Shown one piece after another: positions 4,849 through 12,561 of a DNA stretch of 16,112 nt; the stretch's first letter is position 1, and each line of letters starts with the position of its first letter. A program made the translations under genes and the position numbers. The stretch is taken from positions 1 through 16,112 of the forward strand of contig CACYDK010000019.1 of NCBI GenBank assembly GCA_902773155.1. The letters run 5' to 3'. A model generated the notes under the pieces. That model had not been told where the DNA came from, did no database searches, and saw only the letters and a list, made by a program, of their open reading frames with translations. This DNA is from an uncultured Ruminococcus sp. (GTDB lineage Bacteria > Bacillota > Clostridia > Oscillospirales > Acutalibacteraceae).

Positions 4849-6141
4849 ATGGCTATTATAACAAAAAAAATAAAAGGCACAGAGGACGTACTGCCAAAGC
4901 AGAGCTACCGCTGGCAGTTTATCGAAAAAATAATGCGCGAGGAGGCCGGCAAGTTCGGCTTCAGGGAGCTGCGCACCCCGGTGTTCGAGCACACTGAGCT
5001 GTTCGCGCGCGGAGTGGGTCAGACCACCGACGTTGTCCAAAAGGAGATGTACACCTTCGACACAAAGGGCGGCGAGAGCGTGACCCTCCGTCCCGAGGGA
5101 ACCGCCGGCGCGGCCAGAGCGGTGCTTGAGCACGCGCTTCCCAACGAGGGGCTCCCGATAAAGGCCTATTACCTAACCTCGTGCTACCGCTACGAAAAAC
5201 CGCAGGCCGGACGGCTGAGAGAATTCCACCAGTTCGGCGTCGAGGAATACGGCACCTCCTCTCCGCTTGCGGACGCGGAGGTAATACTTCTCGCCGACTC
5301 GATTTTCAAAAGACTGCAAATAAAAAATCTCCACCTCGAGATAAACTCCATCGGCTGTCCCGAATGCCGCCCAAAATTTAACGCGGCTTTGAGGGGATAT
5401 TTCGGCCGTTACACCGAGGAGCTGTGCGAGACCTGCCGCACAAGGCTCGACAAAAACCCGATGCGCATTCTCGACTGCAAGAGCCCCGTGTGCTCTAAGA
5501 TCGCCGAAAACGCGCCCACGATCCTAGAGTTTCTCTGCGAAGAGTGTCAGGAGCACTTTGAGCAGGTCAAGAAGCTCCTCACCGCGGCGGGCGTTGAGTT
5601 CACCGTGAACCCCTCGATCGTGCGCGGACTCGATTACTACACAAAGACCGTGTTTGAGTTTGTCTCCGACGCGATCGGAAGCCAGGGCACAGTCTGCGGC
5701 GGAGGCCGCTATGACGGTCTGGTCGAGGAGCTCGGCGGCCCCAGCCTGCCGTCGCTCGGCTACGCTATGGGACTGGAGCGCCTGCTTATGGTCATGGAGA
5801 ACCAGGGGATCGAGATCCCCGAGCCGGAGCCCTGCGCGCTTTATATCGCGGGACTCGGCGACGAAGCTCAGCTCAAGGCCTTTGAGCTCATAAACCAGCT
5901 CCGTTCCTACGGGATTTCGGCCGAGGGCGACGTTGTCGGACGCGGACTTCGCGCTCAGATGAAATACGCCGATAAGATCGGCGCGCAGTTCAGCCTTGTG
6001 CTGGGAGACAACGAGCTTTTGGAGGGCAAGGCGAAAATCAAAAATATGACTACCGGCGAACAGAGCGAGGTTCCGCTCGACGAGACCTTCGCCGTGAATT
6101 TCTCGGCGATCCACATGACCGCGAAATTCGGACAAAGATAA
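4849..6141 (+). CDS. hisS: Histidine--tRNA ligase
   Basis: The 430-residue length is normal for bacterial HisRS. Start ATG 4849 is chosen because GGGAGG lies 4 bases upstream and MAIITKKIKGTEDVLP is the typical N-terminus; an in-frame extension to 4765 has neither. Class II synthetase motifs: RPEGT (81-85), motif 2 YRYEKPQAGRLREFHQFGVE (113-132), the histidine-specific RGLDYYTKTVFEF (about 258-270) and GGGRYDGLVEELGG (about 284-297), and motif 3 GYAMGLERLL (about 304-313). The C-terminal anticodon-binding domain follows. The middle insertion carries the usual CPEC, CETC and CEEC pairs. It charges tRNA-His in the cytoplasm. aspS follows 19 bases later, the common Firmicute hisS-aspS operon. 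Confidence 0.97.
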   Translation: MAIITKKIKGTEDVLPKQSYRWQFIEKIMREEAGKFGFRELRTPVFEHTELFARGVGQTTDVVQKEMYTFDTKGGESVTLRPEGTAGAARAVLEHALPNEGLPIKAYYLTSCYRYEKPQAGRLREFHQFGVEEYGTSSPLADAEVILLADSIFKRLQIKNLHLEINSIGCPECRPKFNAALRGYFGRYTEELCETCRTRLDKNPMRILDCKSPVCSKIAENAPTILEFLCEECQEHFEQVKKLLTAAGVEFTVNPSIVRGLDYYTKTVFEFVSDAIGSQGTVCGGGRYDGLVEELGGPSLPSLGYAMGLERLLMVMENQGIEIPEPEPCALYIAGLGDEAQLKAFELINQLRSYGISAEGDVVGRGLRAQMKYADKIGAQFSLVLGDNELLEGKAKIKNMTTGEQSEVPLDETFAVNFSAIHMTAKFGQR

Positions 6142-6160
6142 GCTTAAGGGAGTAATCAAA

Positions 6161-7939
6161 ATGGCAGAATTTATGACAGGACTTAAGAGGACGGATATGT
6201 GCGGCGAGCTGAGGATCGGCGACGCCGGACGAGAGGTCACGCTTTTCGGCTGGGTTCAGCGCCAGCGAGACCTCGGCCAGCTCATTTTTATAGATTTGCG
6301 CGACCGCACCGGCGTTGTTCAGCTGGCTTTTTCGGACGAAACCGACCGCTCGGTTTTTGAGAAGGCCGCTTCGTGCCGAAGCGAGTACGTGCTCGGAGTG
6401 CGCGGAGAGGTCGCTCAGAGAAGCGCTAAATCCGACAAGATCCCCACGGGCGATATCGAGATACTGGTAAGAGAGCTTAGGATCCTCTCCAAGGCTCAGA
6501 CGCCGCCCTTTGAGATAGTCGACAACTGCAAAACCGGCGAGGAGACCCGCCTTAAATACCGCTATCTCGACTTAAGACGCGCGCCGCTGCAGCAAAACCT
6601 TATTATGAGGAGCAAGATCGCCAAGGTAACGCGCGACTATTTCTACGAGAACGGTTTTATCGAGATAGAGACCCCGATGATGATCAAATCTACGCCCGAG
6701 GGAGCTCGCGACTACCTCGTGCCCTCGAGAATACACAACGGAAAGTTCTACGCTCTTCCGCAGTCGCCCCAGATCTACAAGCAGCTGCTCATGCTCTCGG
6801 GCTTTGACCGCTACATCCAGCTTGCCCGCTGCTTCCGCGACGAGGATCTGAGAGCCGACCGTCAGCCGGAATTTACGCAGATAGATATGGAGCTTTCCTT
6901 TGCCGACGCGGAGGAGATCATGGAGATAAACGAGGGTCTGTTCAGGCGGATCTTCAGCGAGGTTCTCGGACAGGAGCTCGAGACCCCCTTCGTCAGGATG
7001 ACCTACAAGGACGCTATGGAGCGTTACGGCTCCGACAAGCCCGACGTCCGCTTCGGAATGGAGCTTCAGGACATATCTGAGCTCGTGCGCGACAGCGACT
7101 TCGGCGTGTTCAGCTCGGCTGTAAAGGACGGCGGCTCGGTTCGCTGTATCGTCGCCAAGAACGCCGCCAAGGTCTACACCCGCAAGGAGATCGACAAGCT
7201 CACCGAATACGTAAGAGGTATCGGCGCAAAGGGACTCGCGTTCGTGCGCTGGGTCGACGACGAGCCGGCGTGCTCCTTCAAAAAGTTTATGAAGGAGGGC
7301 GAGCTCGAGAGCATTCTCTCCGCGATTGGAGCCGAAAAGGGCGACGTGGCGCTCATCGTAGCCGACAAAAACAGCGTTACTCTCCCGGTGCTCGGCGCGC
7401 TCAGACTTGTGGTAGCGAAGCGCCTCGACATTATTCCCGACGGCTTCAAGTTTGTCTGGATCGTCGACTTCCCCTTCTTTGAGAAGGACGAGGAAACCGG
7501 CGAGTGGGTCGCGATGCACCATCCGTTTACTATGCCGCGCGAGGACTGCCTTGAGTATCTTGACACCGACAAGGGCAAGGTCATCGCCAAGGCCTACGAC
7601 CTCACCCTGAACGGCACGGAGCTCAGCTCCGGCTCGATCCGCATCACGGATTATGAGCTGCAGCAGAAGATGTTCCGCGCGCTCAATATGAGCGACGAGG
7701 AGATCGAGGCGAAGTTCGGCTTCCTCGTAGAAGCCTACAAGTACGGAGCTCCGCCCCACGGCGGAATGGGTATCGGTCTCGACCGCGTGACAATGCTCCT
7801 GTGCGGCTGCGACAGCCTCAGGGACGTTACCGCCTTCCCCAAGGTTCAGAACGCCTCCGAGCTTATGAGCGAATGTCCGTCGGCTGTCGACGACGAGAGC
7901 CTCGAGGTGCTCGGCTTAAGGATAGCAGAAAAAGAATAA
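6161..7939 (+). CDS. aspS: Aspartate--tRNA ligase
   Basis: The 592-residue protein is about as long as E. coli AspRS (590) and has the bacterial arrangement. An OB-fold anticodon domain (FGWVQRQRDLGQLIFIDLRDRTGVVQ in two parts near 28-53) comes first. The class II core carries FRDEDLRADRQPEFTQID (about 224-241, motif 2), an inserted GAD-type domain in the middle, the HHPFTMP segment, and motif 3 GMGIGLDRVTMLL (about 535-547). It charges tRNA-Asp. Whether it also charges tRNA-Asn (non-discriminating type with GatCAB) cannot be settled here. An AGGGAG site lies 8 bases before the ATG. The gene shares the hisS transcript and ends at a strong terminator. Confidence 0.97.
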   Translation: MAEFMTGLKRTDMCGELRIGDAGREVTLFGWVQRQRDLGQLIFIDLRDRTGVVQLAFSDETDRSVFEKAASCRSEYVLGVRGEVAQRSAKSDKIPTGDIEILVRELRILSKAQTPPFEIVDNCKTGEETRLKYRYLDLRRAPLQQNLIMRSKIAKVTRDYFYENGFIEIETPMMIKSTPEGARDYLVPSRIHNGKFYALPQSPQIYKQLLMLSGFDRYIQLARCFRDEDLRADRQPEFTQIDMELSFADAEEIMEINEGLFRRIFSEVLGQELETPFVRMTYKDAMERYGSDKPDVRFGMELQDISELVRDSDFGVFSSAVKDGGSVRCIVAKNAAKVYTRKEIDKLTEYVRGIGAKGLAFVRWVDDEPACSFKKFMKEGELESILSAIGAEKGDVALIVADKNSVTLPVLGALRLVVAKRLDIIPDGFKFVWIVDFPFFEKDEETGEWVAMHHPFTMPREDCLEYLDTDKGKVIAKAYDLTLNGTELSSGSIRITDYELQQKMFRALNMSDEEIEAKFGFLVEAYKYGAPPHGGMGIGLDRVTMLLCGCDSLRDVTAFPKVQNASELMSECPSAVDDESLEVLGLRIAEKE

Positions 7940-7945
7940 GCGTTA

Positions 7946-7977
7946 CGGGTCGCCTAAAAAGCGACCCGATTTTTTTT
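7946..7977 (+). terminator. Rho-independent terminator of hisS-aspS
   Basis: An 8-bp stem CGGGTCGC/GCGACCCG (7946-7953 with 7961-7968) is followed by ATTTTTTTT. Confidence 0.95.
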
Positions 7978-8043
7978 GATATAAAAGCTGTGAAAAATCT
8001 CACTCTAGCAAAGCTTTTCAGGCAATACCTACCGCATATTATC

Positions 8044-8073
8044 TTGACTTTTTTGTCGGTTATTGTTTATAAT
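8044..8073 (+). promoter_or_regulatory. Promoter of the AGCS symporter gene
   Basis: TTGACT (8044-8049) and TATAAT (8068-8073) with an 18-base spacer. A GGGGG ribosome site (8090-8094) lies 6 bases before the ATG at 8101. Confidence 0.8.
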
Positions 8074-8100
8074 TGATACATACAAAAAAGGGGGCGCGCT

Positions 8101-9519
8101 ATGTTTGACTCTATTATGAATTTCTTCAACTCGGTAGACGACATAATGTACTATCCGATACTCATTATCGTGCTTGCGGCGGCAGGCTTGTTCTTCACCT
8201 TCCGCACGCGCGGCGTTCAGCTTCGGCTTTTCGGAGAGTCGTGCAGGCTGATCATGGAGAAGCCCTCGGGCGAACAGAAGGTATCGTCCTTTCAGGCGCT
8301 TATGGTCTCGACCGCCTCGCGAGTCGGCACCGGAAACATCGTCGGAGTGTCCACGGCGATCTGCCTGGGAGGTCCGGGAGCCTGCTTCTGGATGTGGATA
8401 ATGTGTATTATCGGCGCGTCGTCCGCGTTTATCGAGAGTACTCTCGCCCAAATTTACAAACGCAAGGACAAGGACGGAAACGGCTACGGCGGCCCGGCCT
8501 ATTACATCGAGCAGGCGCTGAAAAAGCCGGTTATCTCGGTTGTTTTCTGTGTGTTTTTGATTGCCACCTACGCCTTCGGCTTCAACCTTCTTTGCTCCTA
8601 CAACCTCCAGTCCTCGTTCGAGGTATACGGCTTTTACGACAAGACCTGGACTCCGGTGATCATCGGATTGGTGCTAGCGGTCGCTGTAGGTATCTGCCTC
8701 TTCGGAGGAGGCAAAAGGATCCTCAAGCTCACCGAAAAGATCGTTCCCTTCATGGGCATAGGCTACGTGCTGGTTTCGCTCATCATTATCGCCTTCCACA
8801 TTCCGAACATCCCGAACACCTTCGCGATGATTTTTAAGGACGCCTTCGATTTCAGAGCGATTTTCGGCGGACTCAGCGGTTCCTGTATGGTATACGGAAT
8901 CAAGCGCGGCCTTTACTCCAACGAAGCCGGCGTGGGCTCCGCTCCGAACGCCTCGGCCTCGGCCGATGTTACTCACCCCGTAAAGCAGGGTCTTGTGCAG
9001 ACTGTTTCCGTATACATCGACACCATGCTCCTGTGCACCGCCACGGCGCTCATGTGCATAGCCTCGGGCGTTGGGATCAGCGAGGATGTTTCCGGCGCGC
9101 CCTACGTTCAAAACGCCGTTTCGACAGTGCTCGGCGATTTCGGCCCGATATTCATCACGATAGCGATGGTGCTGTTCGCCTTTACTACTCTTATCGGAAA
9201 CCTTTACTACGTCGACAACGCGCTCGCGTATATGAACAAAAAGAAAAAGCCCTCCAAAAAGTTTATGCGATTCTTCTACGCGGGCTGTATAATCGTCATT
9301 TTTGTCGGCGCGCTTCTGCCGATGAGCTTTGCGTGGACGATAGCGGACATAACGATGGGCGGTATGACGCTGATAAACATACCGTGCTGCGCGATACTCT
9401 CGGGAGTGGCCGTAAAGGCGCTCAGGGACTACGAAAAGCAGAAGAAAAAAGGCCTCAACCCCGTTTTCAGGGGCAGAGACATAGGCTTGGACGAAAGCAA
9501 GCTGAGCTTTTGGAAGTAG
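8101..9519 (+). CDS. AGCS-family sodium:alanine/glycine symporter
   Basis: The 472-residue polytopic membrane protein has about ten hydrophobic segments and the length usual for the family. The AGCS signature is clear: SRVGTGNIVGVSTAICLGGPG at about 77-97 (shown in most members as GTGNIxGVxxAIxLGGPG), followed by FWMW. The later conserved YSNEAGVGSAPNASA (about 271-285) and HPVKQGLVQ also match. Family members (AlsT, DagA) import alanine or glycine with sodium across the cytoplasmic membrane; which amino acid is preferred cannot be read off. It is a single-gene unit with its own promoter, and it faces the phage tail cassette across one shared bidirectional terminator. Confidence 0.95.
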   Translation: MFDSIMNFFNSVDDIMYYPILIIVLAAAGLFFTFRTRGVQLRLFGESCRLIMEKPSGEQKVSSFQALMVSTASRVGTGNIVGVSTAICLGGPGACFWMWIMCIIGASSAFIESTLAQIYKRKDKDGNGYGGPAYYIEQALKKPVISVVFCVFLIATYAFGFNLLCSYNLQSSFEVYGFYDKTWTPVIIGLVLAVAVGICLFGGGKRILKLTEKIVPFMGIGYVLVSLIIIAFHIPNIPNTFAMIFKDAFDFRAIFGGLSGSCMVYGIKRGLYSNEAGVGSAPNASASADVTHPVKQGLVQTVSVYIDTMLLCTATALMCIASGVGISEDVSGAPYVQNAVSTVLGDFGPIFITIAMVLFAFTTLIGNLYYVDNALAYMNKKKKPSKKFMRFFYAGCIIVIFVGALLPMSFAWTIADITMGGMTLINIPCCAILSGVAVKALRDYEKQKKKGLNPVFRGRDIGLDESKLSFWK

Positions 9520-9548
9520 CAAACGCTTTCATACAGCTCAACGATATC

Positions 9549-9602
9549 AAAAAAATGCTGTGAAGAGATGAAGCGGAAAGCTTCATTCCTCACAGCTTTT
9601 TT
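9549..9602. terminator. Bidirectional two-part hairpin terminator
   Basis: The outer stem GCTGTGA/TCACAGC (9557-9563 with 9590-9596) encloses the inner stem GATGAAGC/GCTTCATT (9567-9574 with 9580-9587, one wobble) around GGAAA. A T6 run follows on the plus strand and an A7 run precedes, so it can end both the symporter transcript and the tail cassette transcript. Confidence 0.85.
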
Positions 9603-9611
9603 GCATTTTAT

Positions 9612-10799
9612 TCAGGAGAAGGTTTTTAGCAGTCGGGAGCCCCGATCGTCGTCCGAGCTGCCGGCGGAGCATTGCGAGTAGCTTGTAAGACCTCGTCCGT
9701 ATGACGACGACGCGGCCTTGTACATTTCGCCGGACATCATAACTCTCGCCGCGGCGCTTCCGGTACTGGCGTTGTCGCAGAAATAAGTCGTGCCGGAGGC
9801 CTCCGAGGATGTTTCTATCGGCATACAAAGGAAGGGATTGCTTTCATCCCAGCCGATCGCCTTGATCCAACCGGATGCCGGAGTACTGTACGGCAGAGCC
9901 GTTCCCGTTTCGTTCAGGCTGTCGCTGAACTGAGACGGGTCGGCGGTTACATAGCAGGGATATCCATCTCGGTTGAAATACACGCCGTCGACCAGATCGT
10001 AGGTGTTGCCTATAAAATCCTCTATATAATGCCAGCGCATTTGTTTTCTCGTAAGCTCAAATCCGCTCGGCGTAGCAAGGCTGTTTGTACCGCCGGTCTG
10101 TTTCAGCGTATTTCCGCCCATGGTGCCGGAGCCCGAGATAACGCCTCTCATGATATCGTCCGACTTTTTTGTCGCGAACTCGATCCACCAGAGAAAAATA
10201 AGCGCTGTTCTGTGGTAGAGGTCGTAATCGAAATAGCCGTTTCCGTTTGCTCTTGCCCAGGTACGGAACTGGGAAAGCGTTCCCGTCGAGAGGGTTTTTC
10301 CGCTCTGACTGGTAAGGCGGTTGTTTTCAACGAAGCCCTTGTAGCAGCCCACAGCGAAGGAATCGACCTTGTACCACTTTCCGTAGCCGGACGGAGCCTT
10401 AGATACAGCGACGTCCGTGAGCCTCATATTCTGGTCGGTGCCTATGCGGAAATACATATCCGGGAGCTTTAGCATTTTTCCGGCAGTATCGTTGATGATC
10501 TCGGCCTCACTCCACGGGAACAAAGCGTCAAAATCCGAGCTGACCGCTCCGGTCGAATTGTTTATCGTGAAGCTCTTGCCCACAGCGTCGTCGGTTCTGT
10601 CGAGAGCGGGGCTGCTCCGATACAATCCTTTTACGCCGTAGATCGGGTGGATACCCGGGCGCGAAATGCTCTCTATAAGAGTCGCGTAGCCCGAGGTCGG
10701 AGTGTTTCCGACGGCGACGCCCTTAGCCTCGACGGCCTGTTTTATCGAGTCAAAATCGCTTATCGCCTGAGCGACGTTTTCGGCTAAGCTGTTAGGCAT
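9612..10799 (-). CDS. Phage tail receptor-binding protein with C-type-lectin-like C-terminus (DGR-target-like)
   Basis: From ATG 10799 (GGAGGT 8 bases upstream) the product is 395 residues; a GTG at 10808 would abut the ribosome site and is less likely. The N-terminus LAENVAQAISDFDSIKQAV, then GNTPTSGYATLI, is typical of phage tail docking segments. A middle region includes LTSQSGKTLSTGTLSQFRTWARANG. The C-terminal half follows the plan of C-type-lectin variable proteins diversified by DGRs in gut phages: FIGNTYDLVDGVYFN, DPSQFSD, TTYFCD, ARVMMSGE, RGL and a closing GSRLL. The last 50 residues are rich in Ser, Tyr, Asp and Gly, as at variable sites. No reverse transcriptase or template repeat lies in the window. 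It overlaps no gene and follows the baseplate gene with a 1-base gap, so the two are coupled. It may be a fixed relative rather than an active DGR target. Confidence 0.75.
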   Translation of the reverse strand: MPNSLAENVAQAISDFDSIKQAVEAKGVAVGNTPTSGYATLIESISRPGIHPIYGVKGLYRSSPALDRTDDAVGKSFTINNSTGAVSSDFDALFPWSEAEIINDTAGKMLKLPDMYFRIGTDQNMRLTDVAVSKAPSGYGKWYKVDSFAVGCYKGFVENNRLTSQSGKTLSTGTLSQFRTWARANGNGYFDYDLYHRTALIFLWWIEFATKKSDDIMRGVISGSGTMGGNTLKQTGGTNSLATPSGFELTRKQMRWHYIEDFIGNTYDLVDGVYFNRDGYPCYVTADPSQFSDSLNETGTALPYSTPASGWIKAIGWDESNPFLCMPIETSSEASGTTYFCDNASTGSAAARVMMSGEMYKAASSSYGRGLTSYSQCSAGSSDDDRGSRLLKTFS

Positions 10800-10800
10800 A

Positions 10801-12231
10801 TCAGACACCTCCGTTCAGACGGCTCTGGAGAGCTGTGTTTATGTTTCCGACCGAGGTCTCGAGCGAGTTGAGGCGGTTGGTGTGGCTTGTGAGTATCCCC
10901 TGAACTCCGGTTCCGAGCTTTGCCCAGCTTACAGCGTTGTCGGGGATCCCGTCGATCGAGATCTCGTCTCTTAAACGGTTGAGCCAGTTTTTCACGAAAG
11001 CTGTGGTCGGGATAGTGCTGTCGTTTGGCGACGGCCACGCCGCCGAGCTCTGGCCGGAAACCGCTATTATGCTGCCGTTGAAATGCCGCATTCTGATTAC
11101 CCCGTCCGCGTCGCTGAGCACAGACGGCAGAGGATTGCTCCAGGTGCCGCTCTGGGAGCTGTAGCTACGGGAATAGATCGTGCCCTCGGCTATTATTATC
11201 TGACTGGTCGAATCGACCTGCATCAAAAGCACGTTCATTATAGGAGAGCCCTCGTAAAGCTCGCCTGCCGCGAGCATATAGGCGTAGAGCTCGTCGCGCT
11301 TACGAGAGAACGTATCGATATAATCAAAACCGACCGGGTGGTCGGAAATACCGAGAACGGACAGCTTTGTGCCGACCTCGGTGACGGTTGTTGCCTGGAG
11401 CCGATCGGTGCGGAACCATTTGTCTGAGGTCAGCGTATGGATATATCTCACCCCGTTGATGATCTGAGCCGTAGCGATACCGCCGTAAACTCCGAGCTGC
11501 AGCAGGGTCGAAAGCTCTCCGCTGACGGTAAACATATAAACCGTATGCGGCTGGTCGTACTGTGAAAGCTGAGCGAGAGTAGAGATCGGGGCGTCGGTCG
11601 AATCCACGTATTTAAGCGCGACTCTGGCCGTTTCGATCGCTGTCTGCACCCTCGGCTGTAGCTTGTCCTGAGATATCGCCGCGAGCTCGATTTTCTCGTT
11701 CGTGATCGCTCCGTCAGCGATATCCTCGGTATCAATTAGCCCCGAAGCCTGCGAGGCGCCCTGACTGATCTGTTCCAGCAGACTCTCGGCCGCGGCGCGG
11801 TTCTCCTGCTCGAGCGCCACAAGCGAGTTCAAGTACTCCTCGTGTCTCAGAAACTCAGAGTTGGCCTTTTCGCCGAAGCTCTCGCCGAATTCGATCGAGG
11901 CCGAGACAATAACGGTGGTAACGGCGCTGTGGAATACCGTACCGCTGCTGTTTGAGCCCTTGATCTGGAGCTTTACGAGCCCGCTTTTAAAGATCTGATC
12001 GTTGGTGATGTCCCAGACGAGCCTCGTTCCTCCCTGGCCGACCTCGCTCTGAAGTATAAAGAAGTTTACGGTACCGTCGTCGAATTCGAGGTACATACGG
12101 TAAATCAGGCTCACGTCCGTGAGCTGCTCGACAAAAAACTCCTTGCGCGCGTTGAGGTTGTCGCCCTCGTAACCGATGAACGACTCTCCCTCCGGAATAA
12201 CGAATTTTCCGTTGCGTTTTATTGTAATCAT
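10801..12231 (-). CDS. BppU-like phage baseplate upper/tail-fibre protein
   Basis: The 476-residue protein starts at ATG 12231, 7 bases after AGGAGG. Residues 1-130 (MITIKRNGKF, GYEGDNLNARKEFFV, LVWDITNDQIF, SGLVKLQI) resemble the N-terminal domain of Siphoviridae BppU baseplate proteins, which attaches receptor-binding proteins to the baseplate. A short coiled-coil segment (about 140-165) leads into fibre-like repeats (GAITNEKIELAAISQDKL), and the fibre motif DSTIPTTAFVKNWL lies at about 397-410. The C-terminus (VQGILTSHTNRLNSLETSVGNI, split across heptads) looks like a trimeric coiled coil. It precedes the receptor-binding gene. No head, portal, tape-measure, lysis or integrase genes are nearby, so this is an isolated tail module: a prophage remnant, a tailocin/eCIS spare part, or a transferred cassette. 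Confidence 0.75.
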   Translation of the reverse strand: MITIKRNGKFVIPEGESFIGYEGDNLNARKEFFVEQLTDVSLIYRMYLEFDDGTVNFFILQSEVGQGGTRLVWDITNDQIFKSGLVKLQIKGSNSSGTVFHSAVTTVIVSASIEFGESFGEKANSEFLRHEEYLNSLVALEQENRAAAESLLEQISQGASQASGLIDTEDIADGAITNEKIELAAISQDKLQPRVQTAIETARVALKYVDSTDAPISTLAQLSQYDQPHTVYMFTVSGELSTLLQLGVYGGIATAQIINGVRYIHTLTSDKWFRTDRLQATTVTEVGTKLSVLGISDHPVGFDYIDTFSRKRDELYAYMLAAGELYEGSPIMNVLLMQVDSTSQIIIAEGTIYSRSYSSQSGTWSNPLPSVLSDADGVIRMRHFNGSIIAVSGQSSAAWPSPNDSTIPTTAFVKNWLNRLRDEISIDGIPDNAVSWAKLGTGVQGILTSHTNRLNSLETSVGNINTALQSRLNGGV

Positions 12232-12263
12232 AGTATCGCCTCCTACTTATACCTGAAAAACCG

Positions 12264-12292
12264 AAAAAAATTGCCCAAAAATAGGCAATTTT
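12264..12292 (-). terminator. Terminator-like hairpin in the leader of the tail cassette
   Basis: On the minus strand a 9-bp stem AAAATTGCC/GGCAATTTT closes an 8-base loop, and T7 overlaps and follows its 3' arm. It ends 33 bases before the baseplate ATG, in the sense direction. No minus-strand gene lies upstream, so it looks like a leader attenuator or a block on read-through. No convincing promoter fits between it and the ribosome site. Confidence 0.55.
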
Positions 12293-12461
12293 CAAAATAT
12301 TTATTAAATTTTTTCTTTGTTATTTTAAAAATCAGCGAATTATGCTTTCCTTTTTTATAAGGCAAAAACAAAGCGATATCCGCGAGGATAAAGCTCCGTT
12401 GTTTTGTCCAAAAATGACGTTCTTGTTTATTATTCTTTTTTCAAAAATTACCTATAAAATA
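12293..12461. other. AT-rich gene-less spacer
   Basis: This is AT-rich sequence between the tail cassette and the promoter of the secreted protein. Minus-strand promoter-like pairs exist, for example TTGCCT with CATAAT at a 15-base spacing, but none is convincing. A 64-codon plus-strand frame starting at 12342 runs through the promoter, has no ribosome site, and is not supported. Confidence 0.4.
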
Positions 12462-12490
12462 TTGACAAAGACTCAGCGGATTATTATAAT
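12462..12490 (+). promoter_or_regulatory. Perfect sigma-A promoter of the Ig-like secreted protein
   Basis: TTGACA (12462-12467), a 17-base spacer and TATAAT (12485-12490) are exact consensus. The leader of about 65 bases holds a perfect 7-bp hairpin TTCACGG/CCGTGAA (12516-12533), which could stabilise the 5' end of the message, and a GGAGGT ribosome site at 12549-12554. Confidence 0.9.
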
Positions 12491-12561
12491 GAAACCGTAT
12501 ACAGTGTTTGTATATTTCACGGTTTACCGTGAATAAAAATTCCAAAACGGAGGTTGATGAA

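Noticed and set aside
6572..7759. 395-codon open frame on the minus strand
   Set aside because: It mirrors aspS; long antisense frames are expected from the codon pattern of this GC-rich gene.
8674..9522. 282-codon open frame on the minus strand
   Set aside because: It lies opposite the symporter gene and is Arg/Glu/Gly-rich with no recognisable domain.
12342..12536. 64-codon plus-strand frame upstream of the surface protein
   Set aside because: It has no ribosome site, AT-rich random composition, and it runs through the perfect promoter at 12462-12490.
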